The position numbers were made by a program, and so were the translations under genes. Positions 25,494 through 34,301 of a DNA stretch of 64,000 bases are shown piece by piece. The stretch spans positions 39,674 through 103,673 of the forward strand of contig NZ_VOIQ01000017.1 in assembly GCF_010470675.1 (NCBI RefSeq), written 5' to 3'. Below the pieces are notes generated by a model. That model made no database searches. It was not told the origin of the DNA and worked only from the letters and a program-made list of their open reading frames with translations. Each line of letters begins with the position of its first letter. Position 1 is the first letter of the stretch. The DNA comes from Desulfovibrio sp. JC010. Lineage in GTDB: Bacteria > Desulfobacterota > Desulfovibrionia > Desulfovibrionales > Desulfovibrionaceae.

Positions 25494-27815
25494 ATGGGTA
25501 TTTTTGATAAAAGCAAATTGGCGGGACGAAACCGTCTTGTCTGGTTGAGGGTCGCCGTTCCCACGGTGGCTTCACTTGTGCTTTTTATCATAGTCATTTT
25601 CGTGGTGCATATGCCTGCTGTTCGGGATGCCCTGCTTGCCCAGCGTAAAGATTCATTAAAACATATGACTCAAGTGGCCATCGGAGTGCTGGAGCACTTG
25701 CGCGATCAGGAGGTGAAGGGGATCATCTCATCGGAAGAGGCCAGAAGAAAGGGGGCAGAATTCATCGGCATGATGCGTTTCGGCCCGGACAACAAAGATT
25801 ACTTCTGGATAAATGATTTTGATTCCATGATGGTCATGCATCCCTACCTGCCGGAACTTGATGGTCGGGATATGTCCAAGTTTACGGACTTCAAGGGCAA
25901 ATTGCTTTTTGTTGAAATGGTCAATGCCACTGAAAAAGACGGTGCCGGATACGTGGATTACCACTGGCAGTGGCAGGATAAGCCGGATGAAGTTGTCCCG
26001 AAAATTTCCTATGTGCAGAGGTTTTATCCCTGGAAGTGGATAGTGGGGACCGGGCTTTACCTTGATGATCTTGAGTCCGAGGCTGCGGCACGCAACCGGG
26101 AATTGATCATGATGACCGTGGTGATCCTCGGCATCATCTCACTGCTTTCTTTTTATACCATCGTCCAGAGCAGGAAGGCCGGACAGCAGATTTCGGAAAG
26201 CGAGGCCCTGTTCAAGGGGATTTTCAATAACAGCCAGCAGTTTATGGGGGTGCTCAGCCCAGAAGGGGTATTGCTGCTTGCCAACAGAGCCTCTCTGGAT
26301 TTCATCAGTGTCTCTGATGACAATGTTGTCGGACATTATTTATGGGAAACCCCGTGGTGGAAGGATTCGCTGGATGCTCAGCGGCAGCTTAAGGAGATTA
26401 TCCAGATTGCTTCCTTCGGCGAAGTAGGCAAAGGAATTTTCAAGCACAGTAATGAGGCCGGAAATTCAATATATGTTGATTTTTCAGCCAAGCCTGTTGT
26501 GGACGAGAACGGGAAAGTTCTTTTTCTGATTGTTGAAGGCCATAATGTCACTGAGCTGAAGGAGGCTCAGGAAAAGATTGCCATGAGTGAAGCAATGTTC
26601 AGGGGTATTTTCAGTCAGTCGTTGCAGTTCATGGGAGTGCTGGATTTAGACGGAACACTGCGGGAAGTGAACAAGGCCGCCCTTGATGTCCGCAATGCTG
26701 CTGCGGAAGATGTGCTGGACCGTCCTTTCTGGGAAGGGCCTTGGTGGCAGAATCCGCCGTCACTGGCCGAGACCTTAAAAGAGGACATAGAAAAAGCAGC
26801 TAACGGGCATACTGTCCGGCGTGAAATTGTTTCCACCCCTCCCGGAGTCGGAACCAGATACATAGATTTTTCTCTCAAGCCCGCTTTCGGTTCGGACGGA
26901 AAAATTCTTTTCCTGCTGGCAGAAGGAAGGGATGTTTCCGAGTTGCGTTCGATTCAGGACCAGATCAGCGAGCTTAACCGCGACCTTGAGCAGAAGGTGG
27001 AGGAGCGTACTGCTGAGCTGAGCCGATCCGTTGAAAGTCTGGAAAATGCCCAGAATCAATTGGTCCAGTCTGAGAAAATGGCTGCCCTCGGAGACCTTGT
27101 GGCCGGAGTTGCCCATGAAATTAATACCCCGGTAGGCATCAGCGTAACCAGCATCAGCTTTATGGAAGAAAAGCTGAATGAGATTTCGCAAAAGATGGCT
27201 TCGGGAGAACTGCGCAAATCCGATTTTGATAAATTCATATCTGTTGCCAGAGAAGCCACCAAATCCAGTATGCTCAACCTGCACCGGGCTGCCGAACTTA
27301 TCGGTAACTTCAAGCAGGTGGCGGCGGATCAGGCTTCCGGACAGAGGCGGACCATCAATTTCCGCGAGTATCTTGATGAGATCCTGCTCAGCCTGCGCTC
27401 CAAGTACAAGAGAACCAAGCACAGGATCAATATCAGCTGTGCCGATGATCTGGTAATAAATACTTATCCCGGCGCATTTATGCAGATTTTCTCCAACCTG
27501 ATTATCAATTCCCTTATTCACGGCTTTGAAGGAATGGATGCCGGGAATATTGATATCGGGGTTGAGATCGTGGAAGATGATATTGTGATCCGTTACACTG
27601 ATGACGGCAAGGGTATGAGTGAGGCCAGTGTGTTCAAGGTTTTTGAACCGTTCTACACCACCAAAAGGGGCGAGGGCGGAACAGGTTTGGGCATGAGCAT
27701 TGTCTATAACCTCGTGCACAAACGTCTGGGCGGGGTTATTACCTGCTCCAGCGTGGAAGGGCAGGGCACTGCTTTTACCATCACCATTCCCGGTGATGTT
27801 ATCGTTGAAGACTGA
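25494..27815 (+). CDS. Cache-PAS-PAS sensor histidine kinase
   Basis: A 773-residue membrane kinase. Helix 1 (about 18-38) is followed by a periplasmic sCache-type domain (FIGMMRFGPDNKDYFWINDFDSMMVMHPYLPELDG is the classic pattern), helix 2 (about 205-225), two PAS domains (about 240-355 and 365-480) that resemble each other, a coiled linker, then the kinase core with H-box LGDLVAGVAHEINTPVGISVTS, N-box IFSNLIINSLIHG, G1 YTDDGKGMSEA and G2 GGTGLGMSIVYNLV. ATG 25494 has GGAG six bases upstream and is preferred to TTG 25482. No response regulator gene is adjacent, so this is an orphan kinase. Cache domains bind small ligands such as carboxylates or amino acids. Confidence 0.9.
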   Translation: MGIFDKSKLAGRNRLVWLRVAVPTVASLVLFIIVIFVVHMPAVRDALLAQRKDSLKHMTQVAIGVLEHLRDQEVKGIISSEEARRKGAEFIGMMRFGPDNKDYFWINDFDSMMVMHPYLPELDGRDMSKFTDFKGKLLFVEMVNATEKDGAGYVDYHWQWQDKPDEVVPKISYVQRFYPWKWIVGTGLYLDDLESEAAARNRELIMMTVVILGIISLLSFYTIVQSRKAGQQISESEALFKGIFNNSQQFMGVLSPEGVLLLANRASLDFISVSDDNVVGHYLWETPWWKDSLDAQRQLKEIIQIASFGEVGKGIFKHSNEAGNSIYVDFSAKPVVDENGKVLFLIVEGHNVTELKEAQEKIAMSEAMFRGIFSQSLQFMGVLDLDGTLREVNKAALDVRNAAAEDVLDRPFWEGPWWQNPPSLAETLKEDIEKAANGHTVRREIVSTPPGVGTRYIDFSLKPAFGSDGKILFLLAEGRDVSELRSIQDQISELNRDLEQKVEERTAELSRSVESLENAQNQLVQSEKMAALGDLVAGVAHEINTPVGISVTSISFMEEKLNEISQKMASGELRKSDFDKFISVAREATKSSMLNLHRAAELIGNFKQVAADQASGQRRTINFREYLDEILLSLRSKYKRTKHRINISCADDLVINTYPGAFMQIFSNLIINSLIHGFEGMDAGNIDIGVEIVEDDIVIRYTDDGKGMSEASVFKVFEPFYTTKRGEGGTGLGMSIVYNLVHKRLGGVITCSSVEGQGTAFTITIPGDVIVED

Positions 27816-27927
27816 TTTTCTTGATTTCCAGCCCCTTGACTGGACGCTAATAAAACATATCTTTCTTATACCGCATCATTTTGGTGCGGTATTTTTCTAT
27901 CAAGCTAAAAAAACAGGAGCTTCTAAT

Positions 27928-28779
27928 ATGACCAGTCAGATCAAGACTTTTTTCCTGCTCGCCGCGCTTACGGGCATCATCCTCTTTCTGGGGGGGCTGA
28001 TGGGAGGCCGGACCGGGCTTGTTATCGCCTTTGCACTGGCCATGTTCATGAACGTGGGCAGCTACTGGTATTCGGATAAAATTGTACTCAAGATGTATAG
28101 TGCGCGTCAGCTTTCCCCCAACGATGCTCCGCAGGTGTATGCCATGGTGGAAGAACTGGCCGCCAATGCCGGAATCCCCACTCCGCGTCTTTACGTGGTT
28201 GATCAGGATGCTCCCAATGCATTCGCCACCGGGCGTAATCCTGAAAATGCAGTGGTCGCAGTAACCAGCGGAATTATGCGTATCCTGACCCCCGAAGAAT
28301 TGCGCGGCGTAATCGCTCACGAGATCGGCCACATCGCCAACCGCGATATCCTGATCCAGTCCGTGGCCGCAGTGCTTGCCGGGGCGATCATGATGATTGC
28401 CAATATGATGCAGTGGGCTGCAATTTTCGGATTCGGCGGTGGTGATGATGAGGAAGGCGGAACCAATCCCTTTGCCGCGATTCTTATCGCCATTCTCGCG
28501 CCTGTTGCCGCGTCCCTGATCCAGATGGCCATCTCCCGTTCCCGTGAATATCTTGCAGACTCCACCGGGGCGCAGATTTCCAGTGATCCTAAGGCCCTTG
28601 CTTCCGCACTTTACAAGCTGGACGCCAGTGCGCGCAACATCCCCATGGATGCCAACCCGGCCACCGAGAACATGTTTATCGTCAATCCCTTCAGCGGCGG
28701 AAACATGGCTAACTGGTTCAGCACCCATCCTTCTACCGAGGACCGCATCGCCAGACTGATGTCCATGGCTGGAAGATAG
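27928..28779 (+). CDS. htpX: HtpX-type M48 membrane metalloprotease
   Basis: A 283-residue inner-membrane zinc protease that degrades misfolded membrane proteins. Two N-terminal helices (about 6-45) precede the catalytic VIAHEIGHIANRD motif with H131, E132 and H135; the third zinc ligand Glu lies in SRSREYLADSTGA. Two further helices follow the motif. The length is typical (280-290). ATG 27928 is chosen because AGGAGC lies eight bases upstream; longer in-frame starts at 27700 run into the kinase gene. It is followed after six bases by an HtrA protease gene, giving a two-gene envelope quality-control unit. Confidence 0.95.
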   Translation: MTSQIKTFFLLAALTGIILFLGGLMGGRTGLVIAFALAMFMNVGSYWYSDKIVLKMYSARQLSPNDAPQVYAMVEELAANAGIPTPRLYVVDQDAPNAFATGRNPENAVVAVTSGIMRILTPEELRGVIAHEIGHIANRDILIQSVAAVLAGAIMMIANMMQWAAIFGFGGGDDEEGGTNPFAAILIAILAPVAASLIQMAISRSREYLADSTGAQISSDPKALASALYKLDASARNIPMDANPATENMFIVNPFSGGNMANWFSTHPSTEDRIARLMSMAGR

Positions 28780-28785
28780 TTAAAT

Positions 28786-30135
28786 ATGACTCGCGCATTA
28801 AAAAGCCTTATTCTTGTTTTTTGGGCGGTAGCCGTTTCCGCGCCTGCCTTTGCTGCCAAAGATACTTCTTTGCGCGTTACTCCTGTTGTGCGGGCGGTGC
28901 AGAAGACAGCCCCTGCGGTTGTGAATATCAATGTTACGCGCATTGTGGAGCGTGGTGTTTCTCCTTTCGGGCAGATGTTCGGAGGGCAGGGCTTTGATAT
29001 GTTCTTTGACGGCTTCGAGACCCGCAAACGTAAGTTTCGTTCTGAGGCTACCGGGTCCGGGGTGATCATCAACGGCAAACGCGGGCTGGTGCTGACCAAT
29101 GCCCATGTGCTGGCAGGCGGCAGCGATATCAAGGTCAAGATGAATAACGGCGAGGAATACTCTGCCGAGATAGTCGGCTCGGATGCGGATTTTGACCTTG
29201 CAGTGCTCAAGATCAAGGGCGCGAAAAAGCTTCCGCAGGTGGCCATGGGCGATTCTTCGGATATTTTCATCGGCGAGACGGTAATCGCCATCGGCAACCC
29301 CTTCGGCTACACCCATACGGTGACAACCGGGGTAGTTTCCGCGCTCAAGCGGACCGTAAAGTCCAAAGAAGGCGCGTATACTGATTTCATTCAGACAGAT
29401 GCGGCCATTAATCCCGGTAACAGCGGCGGACCGCTTTTGAATATTATGGGTGACCTGATCGGCATCAACACCGCCATTCAGGCTCGTGCCGAGGGCATTG
29501 GCTTTGCAATTCCCATCAACCGGGCCAAGCGGGTGGTCAAGGAACTGCTCGAATCCGGCAAGGTTTCCCCGGTCTGGCTGGGGCTGAGCGGTCAGGACCT
29601 TGATCAGGGTTCGGCCAGCTATTTCGGTTTACCCCGTGTTTACGGCATGTTGGTCACTGATGTGCATAAGGATACCCCGGCGGCCTACGCGGGCTTGCGT
29701 CCCGGTGATGTTGTCCTGAAGATCAACGGCATTGAAGTTGATGACAAAGCCGGATATCTGGCCCTGCTCCGGGTACAGACTCGTAGCGAGGATGTTGATA
29801 TTGAAGTTCTGCATGACGGTAAAATCCGCCATGTTGTGGTTCGCCCGCAATCCCTTGAATCGCGGCAGGTCCACGCTCAGGCATGGTCCCGCTGGGGCAT
29901 GGTTGTGGATAAGGATTCCCGCGGGCGCGGCATGCTGGTCAGTAAGGTGCGCAAGAACAGCGCAGCCGCAAGACTCGGCCTTGTGCCCGGCGATAAGATT
30001 CACCAGATCGGCAACCAGCGGGTGAATTCGCAAAAGGATTTCCTTGATTCCTTCCTGCGTTACCGCATGAACAGCAAGGTCATGCTGAAAGTTCAGCGCG
30101 GGCGTAATTTTTATTATGTGAAGTTAAATAGTTAG
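28786..30135 (+). CDS. Periplasmic HtrA/DegP-family serine protease
   Basis: A 449-residue Do-type protease/chaperone. A signal peptide ending in APAFA is followed by a trypsin-like domain with the catalytic triad His107 (LTNAHVL), Asp137 (DADFDLAVLKI) and Ser213 (NPGNSGGPLL), then two PDZ domains (about 265-350 and 365-449). It degrades or refolds damaged periplasmic proteins. It lies directly behind htpX with a six-base gap and probably shares its transcript, a pairing that makes sense for envelope stress. Which named member (DegP, DegQ or DegS) cannot be decided; two PDZ domains exclude DegS. Confidence 0.93.
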   Translation: MTRALKSLILVFWAVAVSAPAFAAKDTSLRVTPVVRAVQKTAPAVVNINVTRIVERGVSPFGQMFGGQGFDMFFDGFETRKRKFRSEATGSGVIINGKRGLVLTNAHVLAGGSDIKVKMNNGEEYSAEIVGSDADFDLAVLKIKGAKKLPQVAMGDSSDIFIGETVIAIGNPFGYTHTVTTGVVSALKRTVKSKEGAYTDFIQTDAAINPGNSGGPLLNIMGDLIGINTAIQARAEGIGFAIPINRAKRVVKELLESGKVSPVWLGLSGQDLDQGSASYFGLPRVYGMLVTDVHKDTPAAYAGLRPGDVVLKINGIEVDDKAGYLALLRVQTRSEDVDIEVLHDGKIRHVVVRPQSLESRQVHAQAWSRWGMVVDKDSRGRGMLVSKVRKNSAAARLGLVPGDKIHQIGNQRVNSQKDFLDSFLRYRMNSKVMLKVQRGRNFYYVKLNS

Positions 30136-30155
30136 GTTTATAAATATATCAAACA

Positions 30156-30193
30156 GAGAAGGGCAGTCCGTTAGCGGGCTGTCCTCTTTTTTT
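30156..30193 (+). terminator. Terminator after the HtrA gene
   Basis: An imperfect stem GGGCAGTCCG / CGGGCTGTCC with G-U pairs (30161-30184) is followed by CTC and seven T. Confidence 0.8.
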
Positions 30194-30253
30194 GCATATA
30201 ATCGAAAAGTGGACTATTTTATCTAAGATATAAAAAAGGAGTGTGGATTCGGT

Positions 30254-30616
30254 ATGAAAAAGAATGTGTTGATTATCTTTTGGGTATTGTTTTTTTCGTT
30301 TATTTCTGTTTCTGCCGCTCTGTGTCAGGATGATCTCTCTATTCAGTGTATGTCTAACTGTCTGGACAAGATTAAAGATTTTGAAAATGAGAGCACAGCC
30401 CTTCAGGCAGTTGAAAGGTGTGATAATGAGTGTTTTCCACCAACCGATCAAGGTGTTGGTGCTGTTGCCGGGATTGATGCCTCTAACCATGATTTCAGGT
30501 GGAGGGATTGCTATAGCCAGCTGGTTCTCTGTAGAAAACGAGCCAGTTCCCGTGGGGGACAAGAGTGGTGTTCACGAAAGTTTGTCAAATGTAAGAGACG
30601 CTATGGCTTGCTATAA
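30254..30616 (+). CDS. Small cysteine-rich secreted protein, unknown
   Basis: A 120-residue protein that I cannot assign to a family. It has a clean signal peptide (KKNVLIIFWVLFFSFISVS, cleavage near SAALC), then a short acidic, helical region with eight further cysteines, several in C-x3-C spacing (CMSNC; CDNEC), and a basic Cys/Arg/Lys-rich tail (WCSRKFVKCKRR). The even number of cysteines and export suggest a disulfide-stabilised periplasmic protein. The ribosome binding site is AAGGAG (30236-30241). Its end overlaps the convergent sigma54-activator gene by six bases. Base composition is slightly AT-rich compared with its neighbours. Confidence 0.65.
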   Translation: MKKNVLIIFWVLFFSFISVSAALCQDDLSIQCMSNCLDKIKDFENESTALQAVERCDNECFPPTDQGVGAVAGIDASNHDFRWRDCYSQLVLCRKRASSRGGQEWCSRKFVKCKRRYGLL

Positions 30617-32038
30617 ATCCAGCCCCTGCTTCTTGTAATCATTAAGCTTGTTACGCAGGGTGCGCACGGAGATTCCCAGCAGTTCGGCGGCCTTGGTGCG
30701 GTTGCCGGAGGTTTGGTCGAGGCTCTTGATGATCAGTTTTTTCTCCATTTCGGAGATGGGCATGACCGCGAAATCAGCGGCGACTCCATCCGCGGCGGGT
30801 TGTTCGCCGTCGGGTGCTGATCCTTCACCCACGTGGGGTTCGTCGGGCATCCATGCGTCGGGATCATTGAGGAAATGTTTGGATTCTATGGGGCCTGCTC
30901 CGGCAAGGAGTACGGCGCGTTCCATGAGGTTTTGCAACTCACGCACGTTGCCCGGCCATTCGTAACCCAGCAGCCAGTTGGTTGCTTCTTCGGAAAAAGC
31001 CAGCGGAGTCAGTCCGTATTCGGTGCAGTATTTGTTCACGAAAAATTTTGCCAGCAGCAGGATGTCTTCCCCGCGTTGGGAGAGGGCCGGAAGCTTGAGC
31101 GGAATGACGTTCAGACGGTAGAAAAGGTCCTGTCTGAATTTTCCTTCCTTGACCGTATCTTCAATGGCCCGGTTGGTGGTTGCCAGCACGCGCACGTCAA
31201 CTTTCACGGTTTCCACGCCGCCCACACGGTCGATTTCACCTTCCTGTAAAACCCTGAGCAGCTTGGCCTGTAAGCCCAGTTCCATTTCCGTGATTTCGTC
31301 AAGAAGGATGGTGCCGCCGGAAGCGAGTTCGAATTTACCGAGCTTGCGGTTGATGGCTCCGGTGAATGCACCTTTTTCATGACCGAACAGTTCCGATTCC
31401 AGCAGGTGTTCGGGCAGGGCCGCGCAGTTGATGGCAACAAAAGCTTTGTCGTTGCGGTCGGAGTGGTGGTGCAGGAAGCGGGCGAACATTTCTTTACCTG
31501 TTCCTGATTCACCTGAAATAAGTACCGTGGCCTTGGATTTGGCCACCTGTTTGGCAAGGCCGAGAACTCTCGCCATGGCCGGATGCTGCCCGATGATCTG
31601 GTAGCGGCCCTGTGTGCCTTTGGCTTCGGGGGCGGCCGGTTGTTCCGGTGTGCCGAGCTGGTCCGGTGCGGGCATGGCGGACGGTTTTTCATCGGGAAGC
31701 ATGAGTTTTATTTTTTCCCATGAAAGGGGCTCCAGCCAGTAATCACGGGCACCCAGTTCCATGAATCTCTGGGCTTCGTCTGCGGAACCGTTGCGGGAAA
31801 AGACCACCACCGGCGGGAAATCTTCAATATTTACGGCCTCGGCCAGAAGTGCCTGAGCAGAATAGCCCTGCATGACCGGCCTTGTGAAAATAAGGCACGG
31901 CTTCGACTTTTTGATAAAATTGACCGCTCCGGCAAGGTTGTCGGCCAGCCCGGCTTGAAATCCCGCTTCTTTGAGCGGGGAAAACACGGAAGTCACGGAC
32001 TGGGGTTCGGCTATGAATAGTAATGTACTCTCAGGCAT
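30611..32038 (-). CDS. Sigma54-dependent activator with degenerate receiver domain
   Basis: A 475-residue NtrC-family transcription factor. Residues 1-120 have receiver length, but the phospho-acceptor position reads IFTRPVMQGYS instead of a conserved Asp, and the usual lysine is replaced in YWLEPLSW, so control is probably not by phosphorylation. Residues about 145-385 are the AAA+ domain with Walker A GESGTGKEMFA, the sigma54-contacting GAFTGA loop in HEKGAFTGAINRK, and Walker B GGTILLDEITEM. The C-terminal 45 residues are a Fis-type helix-turn-helix (SGNRTKAAELLGISVRTLRNKLNDYK). It drives sigma54 promoters, in this lineage often flagellar or surface genes; targets are unknown. Confidence 0.92.
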   Translation of the reverse strand: MPESTLLFIAEPQSVTSVFSPLKEAGFQAGLADNLAGAVNFIKKSKPCLIFTRPVMQGYSAQALLAEAVNIEDFPPVVVFSRNGSADEAQRFMELGARDYWLEPLSWEKIKLMLPDEKPSAMPAPDQLGTPEQPAAPEAKGTQGRYQIIGQHPAMARVLGLAKQVAKSKATVLISGESGTGKEMFARFLHHHSDRNDKAFVAINCAALPEHLLESELFGHEKGAFTGAINRKLGKFELASGGTILLDEITEMELGLQAKLLRVLQEGEIDRVGGVETVKVDVRVLATTNRAIEDTVKEGKFRQDLFYRLNVIPLKLPALSQRGEDILLLAKFFVNKYCTEYGLTPLAFSEEATNWLLGYEWPGNVRELQNLMERAVLLAGAGPIESKHFLNDPDAWMPDEPHVGEGSAPDGEQPAADGVAADFAVMPISEMEKKLIIKSLDQTSGNRTKAAELLGISVRTLRNKLNDYKKQGLDL

Positions 32039-32498
32039 GTAGATTCCATATATCTAAGTGAAGAGCTTTTCAACTCCATATATATTATTAAGGCCGATAA
32101 ATTAAGGAAAATACTTAAAAGAGAGCAAAAAAACCTAAATTTCAATGCCAGTCCACGGGATAAAGTGCAATTTCTTTTGAATAATACCTGCTTAAGCTCC
32201 CTGCTGCGTATTGGTCAGCTTTCTTTCATATTGATTAGAAAGGAAATTTTCTGATCAAAACGTAAGAATATTAAAAATAATTTCGATTTACGAAATAAAC
32301 AAAATTGTGTGGAGTTGGTTTTTGCAGAAAAAAGGGCATGGTTTTTAACAAAAATGATTTTTCCTCGGATATATTATTCGCGAAACGCTAAAAAAAGAAG
32401 TGTTCATCCAAAATGAGGGAGGGCTTGCCGAATTTTGTTCCATTTGGTACCCGTTTTTTTCGAGCTTTGAACATTAATTTTACGGGATTTGTACAAAA
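32039..32498. other. AT-rich divergent intergenic region
   Basis: These 460 bases separate the sigma54 activator from the amino-acid transporter operon and hold no credible gene. They contain several A/T runs, such as around 32267-32310 and the TATATTATT box at 32370, which could be a -10 element. A GG...GC pair near 32312-32328 resembles a sigma54 site but the spacing is 11 rather than 10 bases. The transporter promoter cannot be fixed by eye. Confidence 0.35.
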
Positions 32499-33227
32499 GT
32501 GATAAAGTTTAACAATGTCAATAAATACTACGGTGACTACCACGCCCTGAGGGATATCGACCTTCATATTAAAAAAGGCGAGGTTGTTGTTGTCTGCGGA
32601 CCTTCCGGATCAGGTAAAAGTACCATGATCCGCTGTATTAACCGTCTTGAGCCCATTCAGGAAGGTGAAATTCTTGTAGAAGATATGGATGTGAACGGAA
32701 CACGCGTGAACCTGCCCCTGCTGCGGGCGGAAATCGGTTTTGTTTTCCAGTCCTTTAATCTCTATCCGCATATGACGGTTTTGGAAAATATAATCCTTGC
32801 GCCGACCATGGTCCGCAATATGAAACGCAAGGATGCCGAAGATCTGGCCATGGAACTCCTTTCCAAGGTTAACATCCCCGACAAGGCCGGGGATTATCCT
32901 TCCCAGCTTTCCGGCGGGCAGCAGCAGCGCGTGGCAATCGCACGCGGCCTGGCCATGCGTCCGAATATCATGCTTTTTGACGAGCCGACATCCGCCCTTG
33001 ACCCGGAAATGATCAACGAGGTTCTGGACGTTATGAAGGCATTGGCCCGTGAAGGTATGACCATGGTCTGCGTAACCCACGAAATGGGCTTTGCCCGCGA
33101 GGTTGCAGACCGGGTAATCTTTATGGATGAAGGGTCGCTCATTGAGGAAAATACCCCGGATGAGTTCTTCAATAATCCCCAGCACGAACGTTCAAAGCTC
33201 TTCTTGAGCAAGATTCTGTCTCATTAA
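32499..33227 (+). CDS. Polar amino-acid ABC transporter ATPase
   Basis: A 242-residue GlnQ/HisP-type ATPase. Walker A is GPSGSGKST (34-42), Q-loop [21 protein letters not shown], signature [16 protein letters not shown], Walker [16 protein letters not shown] and H-loop [22 protein letters not shown], all characteristic of polar amino-acid importers. Start is GTG 32499, with only a weak GGGA ribosome binding site. It is first in an operon with a substrate-binding protein and a fused permease. Substrate is probably glutamate, glutamine or aspartate; this is inferred from the family. Confidence 0.93.
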   Translation: MIKFNNVNKYYGDYHALRDIDLHIKKGEVVVVCGPSGSGKSTMIRCINRLEPIQEGEILVEDMDVNGTRVNLPLLRAEIGFVFQSFNLYPHMTVLENIILAPTMVRNMKRKDAEDLAMELLSKVNIPDKAGDYPSQLSGGQQQRVAIARGLAMRPNIMLFDEPTSALDPEMINEVLDVMKALAREGMTMVCVTHEMGFAREVADRVIFMDEGSLIEENTPDEFFNNPQHERSKLFLSKILSH

Positions 33228-33398
33228 AGGGATTCGGCACATTAGGGAATCATCTGTCAGATGTTATCTGACGGGTAAAAAATAGTGAGGTTAGGAAGGG
33301 CCTGTTTTTTCAGGTCCGGTAGCAGGAAGCTCGCGGTTTCCGCTGTAGGGGATCGCTCTCTTGTATACTCTTTGTCTATTTCCACGCAGGAGGAAAGA

Positions 33399-34220
33399 AT
33401 GAAAAGATTTATGACTCTGGCTCTCGCAGCCGCTCTGGTTATGGCTTTTGCTGCAACTGCTTTTGCAGGTGCCACTTATGACAAAATCATGAAAGACAAG
33501 GTTGTCCGTGTCGGTATCATGACTGACTCCATCCCCGGTGCTTTCTACAATGCCAAGAAAGAATGGGTTGGTTTTGACGTTGATATCGCCAACGAAATCG
33601 CAAAACGCATGGGCGTTAAAATCGATCAGGTTCCTGTAAACAACAAGACCCGTATCGGTTTCCTCCAGCAGGGCCGTATTGACCTTTCCGTGTCCAATAT
33701 GACTCACAAACGCTCCCGTGATAACTCCATCGACTTTTCCATCACCTACTTCTTTGACGGCCAGAAGATGCTTGCTCCCAAAGGCAAGTTCTCCACCCTC
33801 AAGGATTTCGTGGGCAAGAAAGTTGCAGTTATGCAGGGTACCACTTCCGAGCTCAACGTTAAAAACCTGCTCAAGCAGCTTGGCGACGCAGCTCCCAAAG
33901 TTATCTCCTACCAGAAAGAATCCGAGTGCTTTCAGGCTCTGCAGATGGGTCGCGTAGACGCATGGTCCACCGACTCCACCATCCTGCTCGGCTACTCCGC
34001 ACAGGTTCCCGGTAAATACGAACTGGTTGGTGACTTTTTCTCCAACGAGCCTTACGGCATCGGTCTGGTTGAAGATGATTCCAAACTCCGCGACACCGTT
34101 AACTTTATCCTTCAGGATATGTGGAAAGACGGCACCTACGAAAAGATCTACAACAAGTGGTACGGTCCTGACACCAAGTACTACTTCCCCCTTACCGAAC
34201 AGATTGAAATGTGGCCCTAG
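33399..34220 (+). CDS. Amino-acid ABC transporter periplasmic binding protein
   Basis: A 273-residue solute-binding protein of family 3. It starts with a signal peptide (MKRFMTLALAAALVMAFAAT, cleavage after AFA), followed by VRVGIMTDSIPGAFYNAKKEWVGFDVDIANEIAKR, the classic opening of this family, and the ligand-binding Arg/Asp positions in NKTRIGFLQQGRIDLSVSNMTHKRSR. ATG 33399 has a perfect AGGAGG five bases upstream; the longer TTG start is rejected. Codon usage is highly biased (GTT, ATC, CTC), so the protein is abundant. The order ATPase, binding protein, permease is consistent with one transporter. Confidence 0.94.
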   Translation: MKRFMTLALAAALVMAFAATAFAGATYDKIMKDKVVRVGIMTDSIPGAFYNAKKEWVGFDVDIANEIAKRMGVKIDQVPVNNKTRIGFLQQGRIDLSVSNMTHKRSRDNSIDFSITYFFDGQKMLAPKGKFSTLKDFVGKKVAVMQGTTSELNVKNLLKQLGDAAPKVISYQKESECFQALQMGRVDAWSTDSTILLGYSAQVPGKYELVGDFFSNEPYGIGLVEDDSKLRDTVNFILQDMWKDGTYEKIYNKWYGPDTKYYFPLTEQIEMWP

Positions 34221-34242
34221 GCTCCATTTTATATGCTAGACA

Positions 34243-34272
34243 GGCGGGGTCCCGTGGCCCCGCCAATTTTTT
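34243..34272 (+). terminator. Intra-operon terminator/attenuator after the binding-protein gene
   Basis: GGCGGGG (34243-34249) pairs with CCCCGCC (34258-34264), followed by AATTTTTT. It lies between the binding-protein and permease genes and would let the binding protein be made in excess, as is common in such operons. Confidence 0.75.
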
Positions 34273-34301
34273 AAATTGACGACAAAGAGAAAGTTTCTGA
34301 A

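Noticed and set aside
32312..32330. Sigma54-like GG...GC site upstream of the amino-acid transporter
   Set aside because: The spacing is 11 instead of 10 bases between GG and GC.
33285..33398. Upstream TTG start of the binding protein
   Set aside because: It would add 38 residues before a normal signal peptide, and the AGGAGG site fits ATG 33399.
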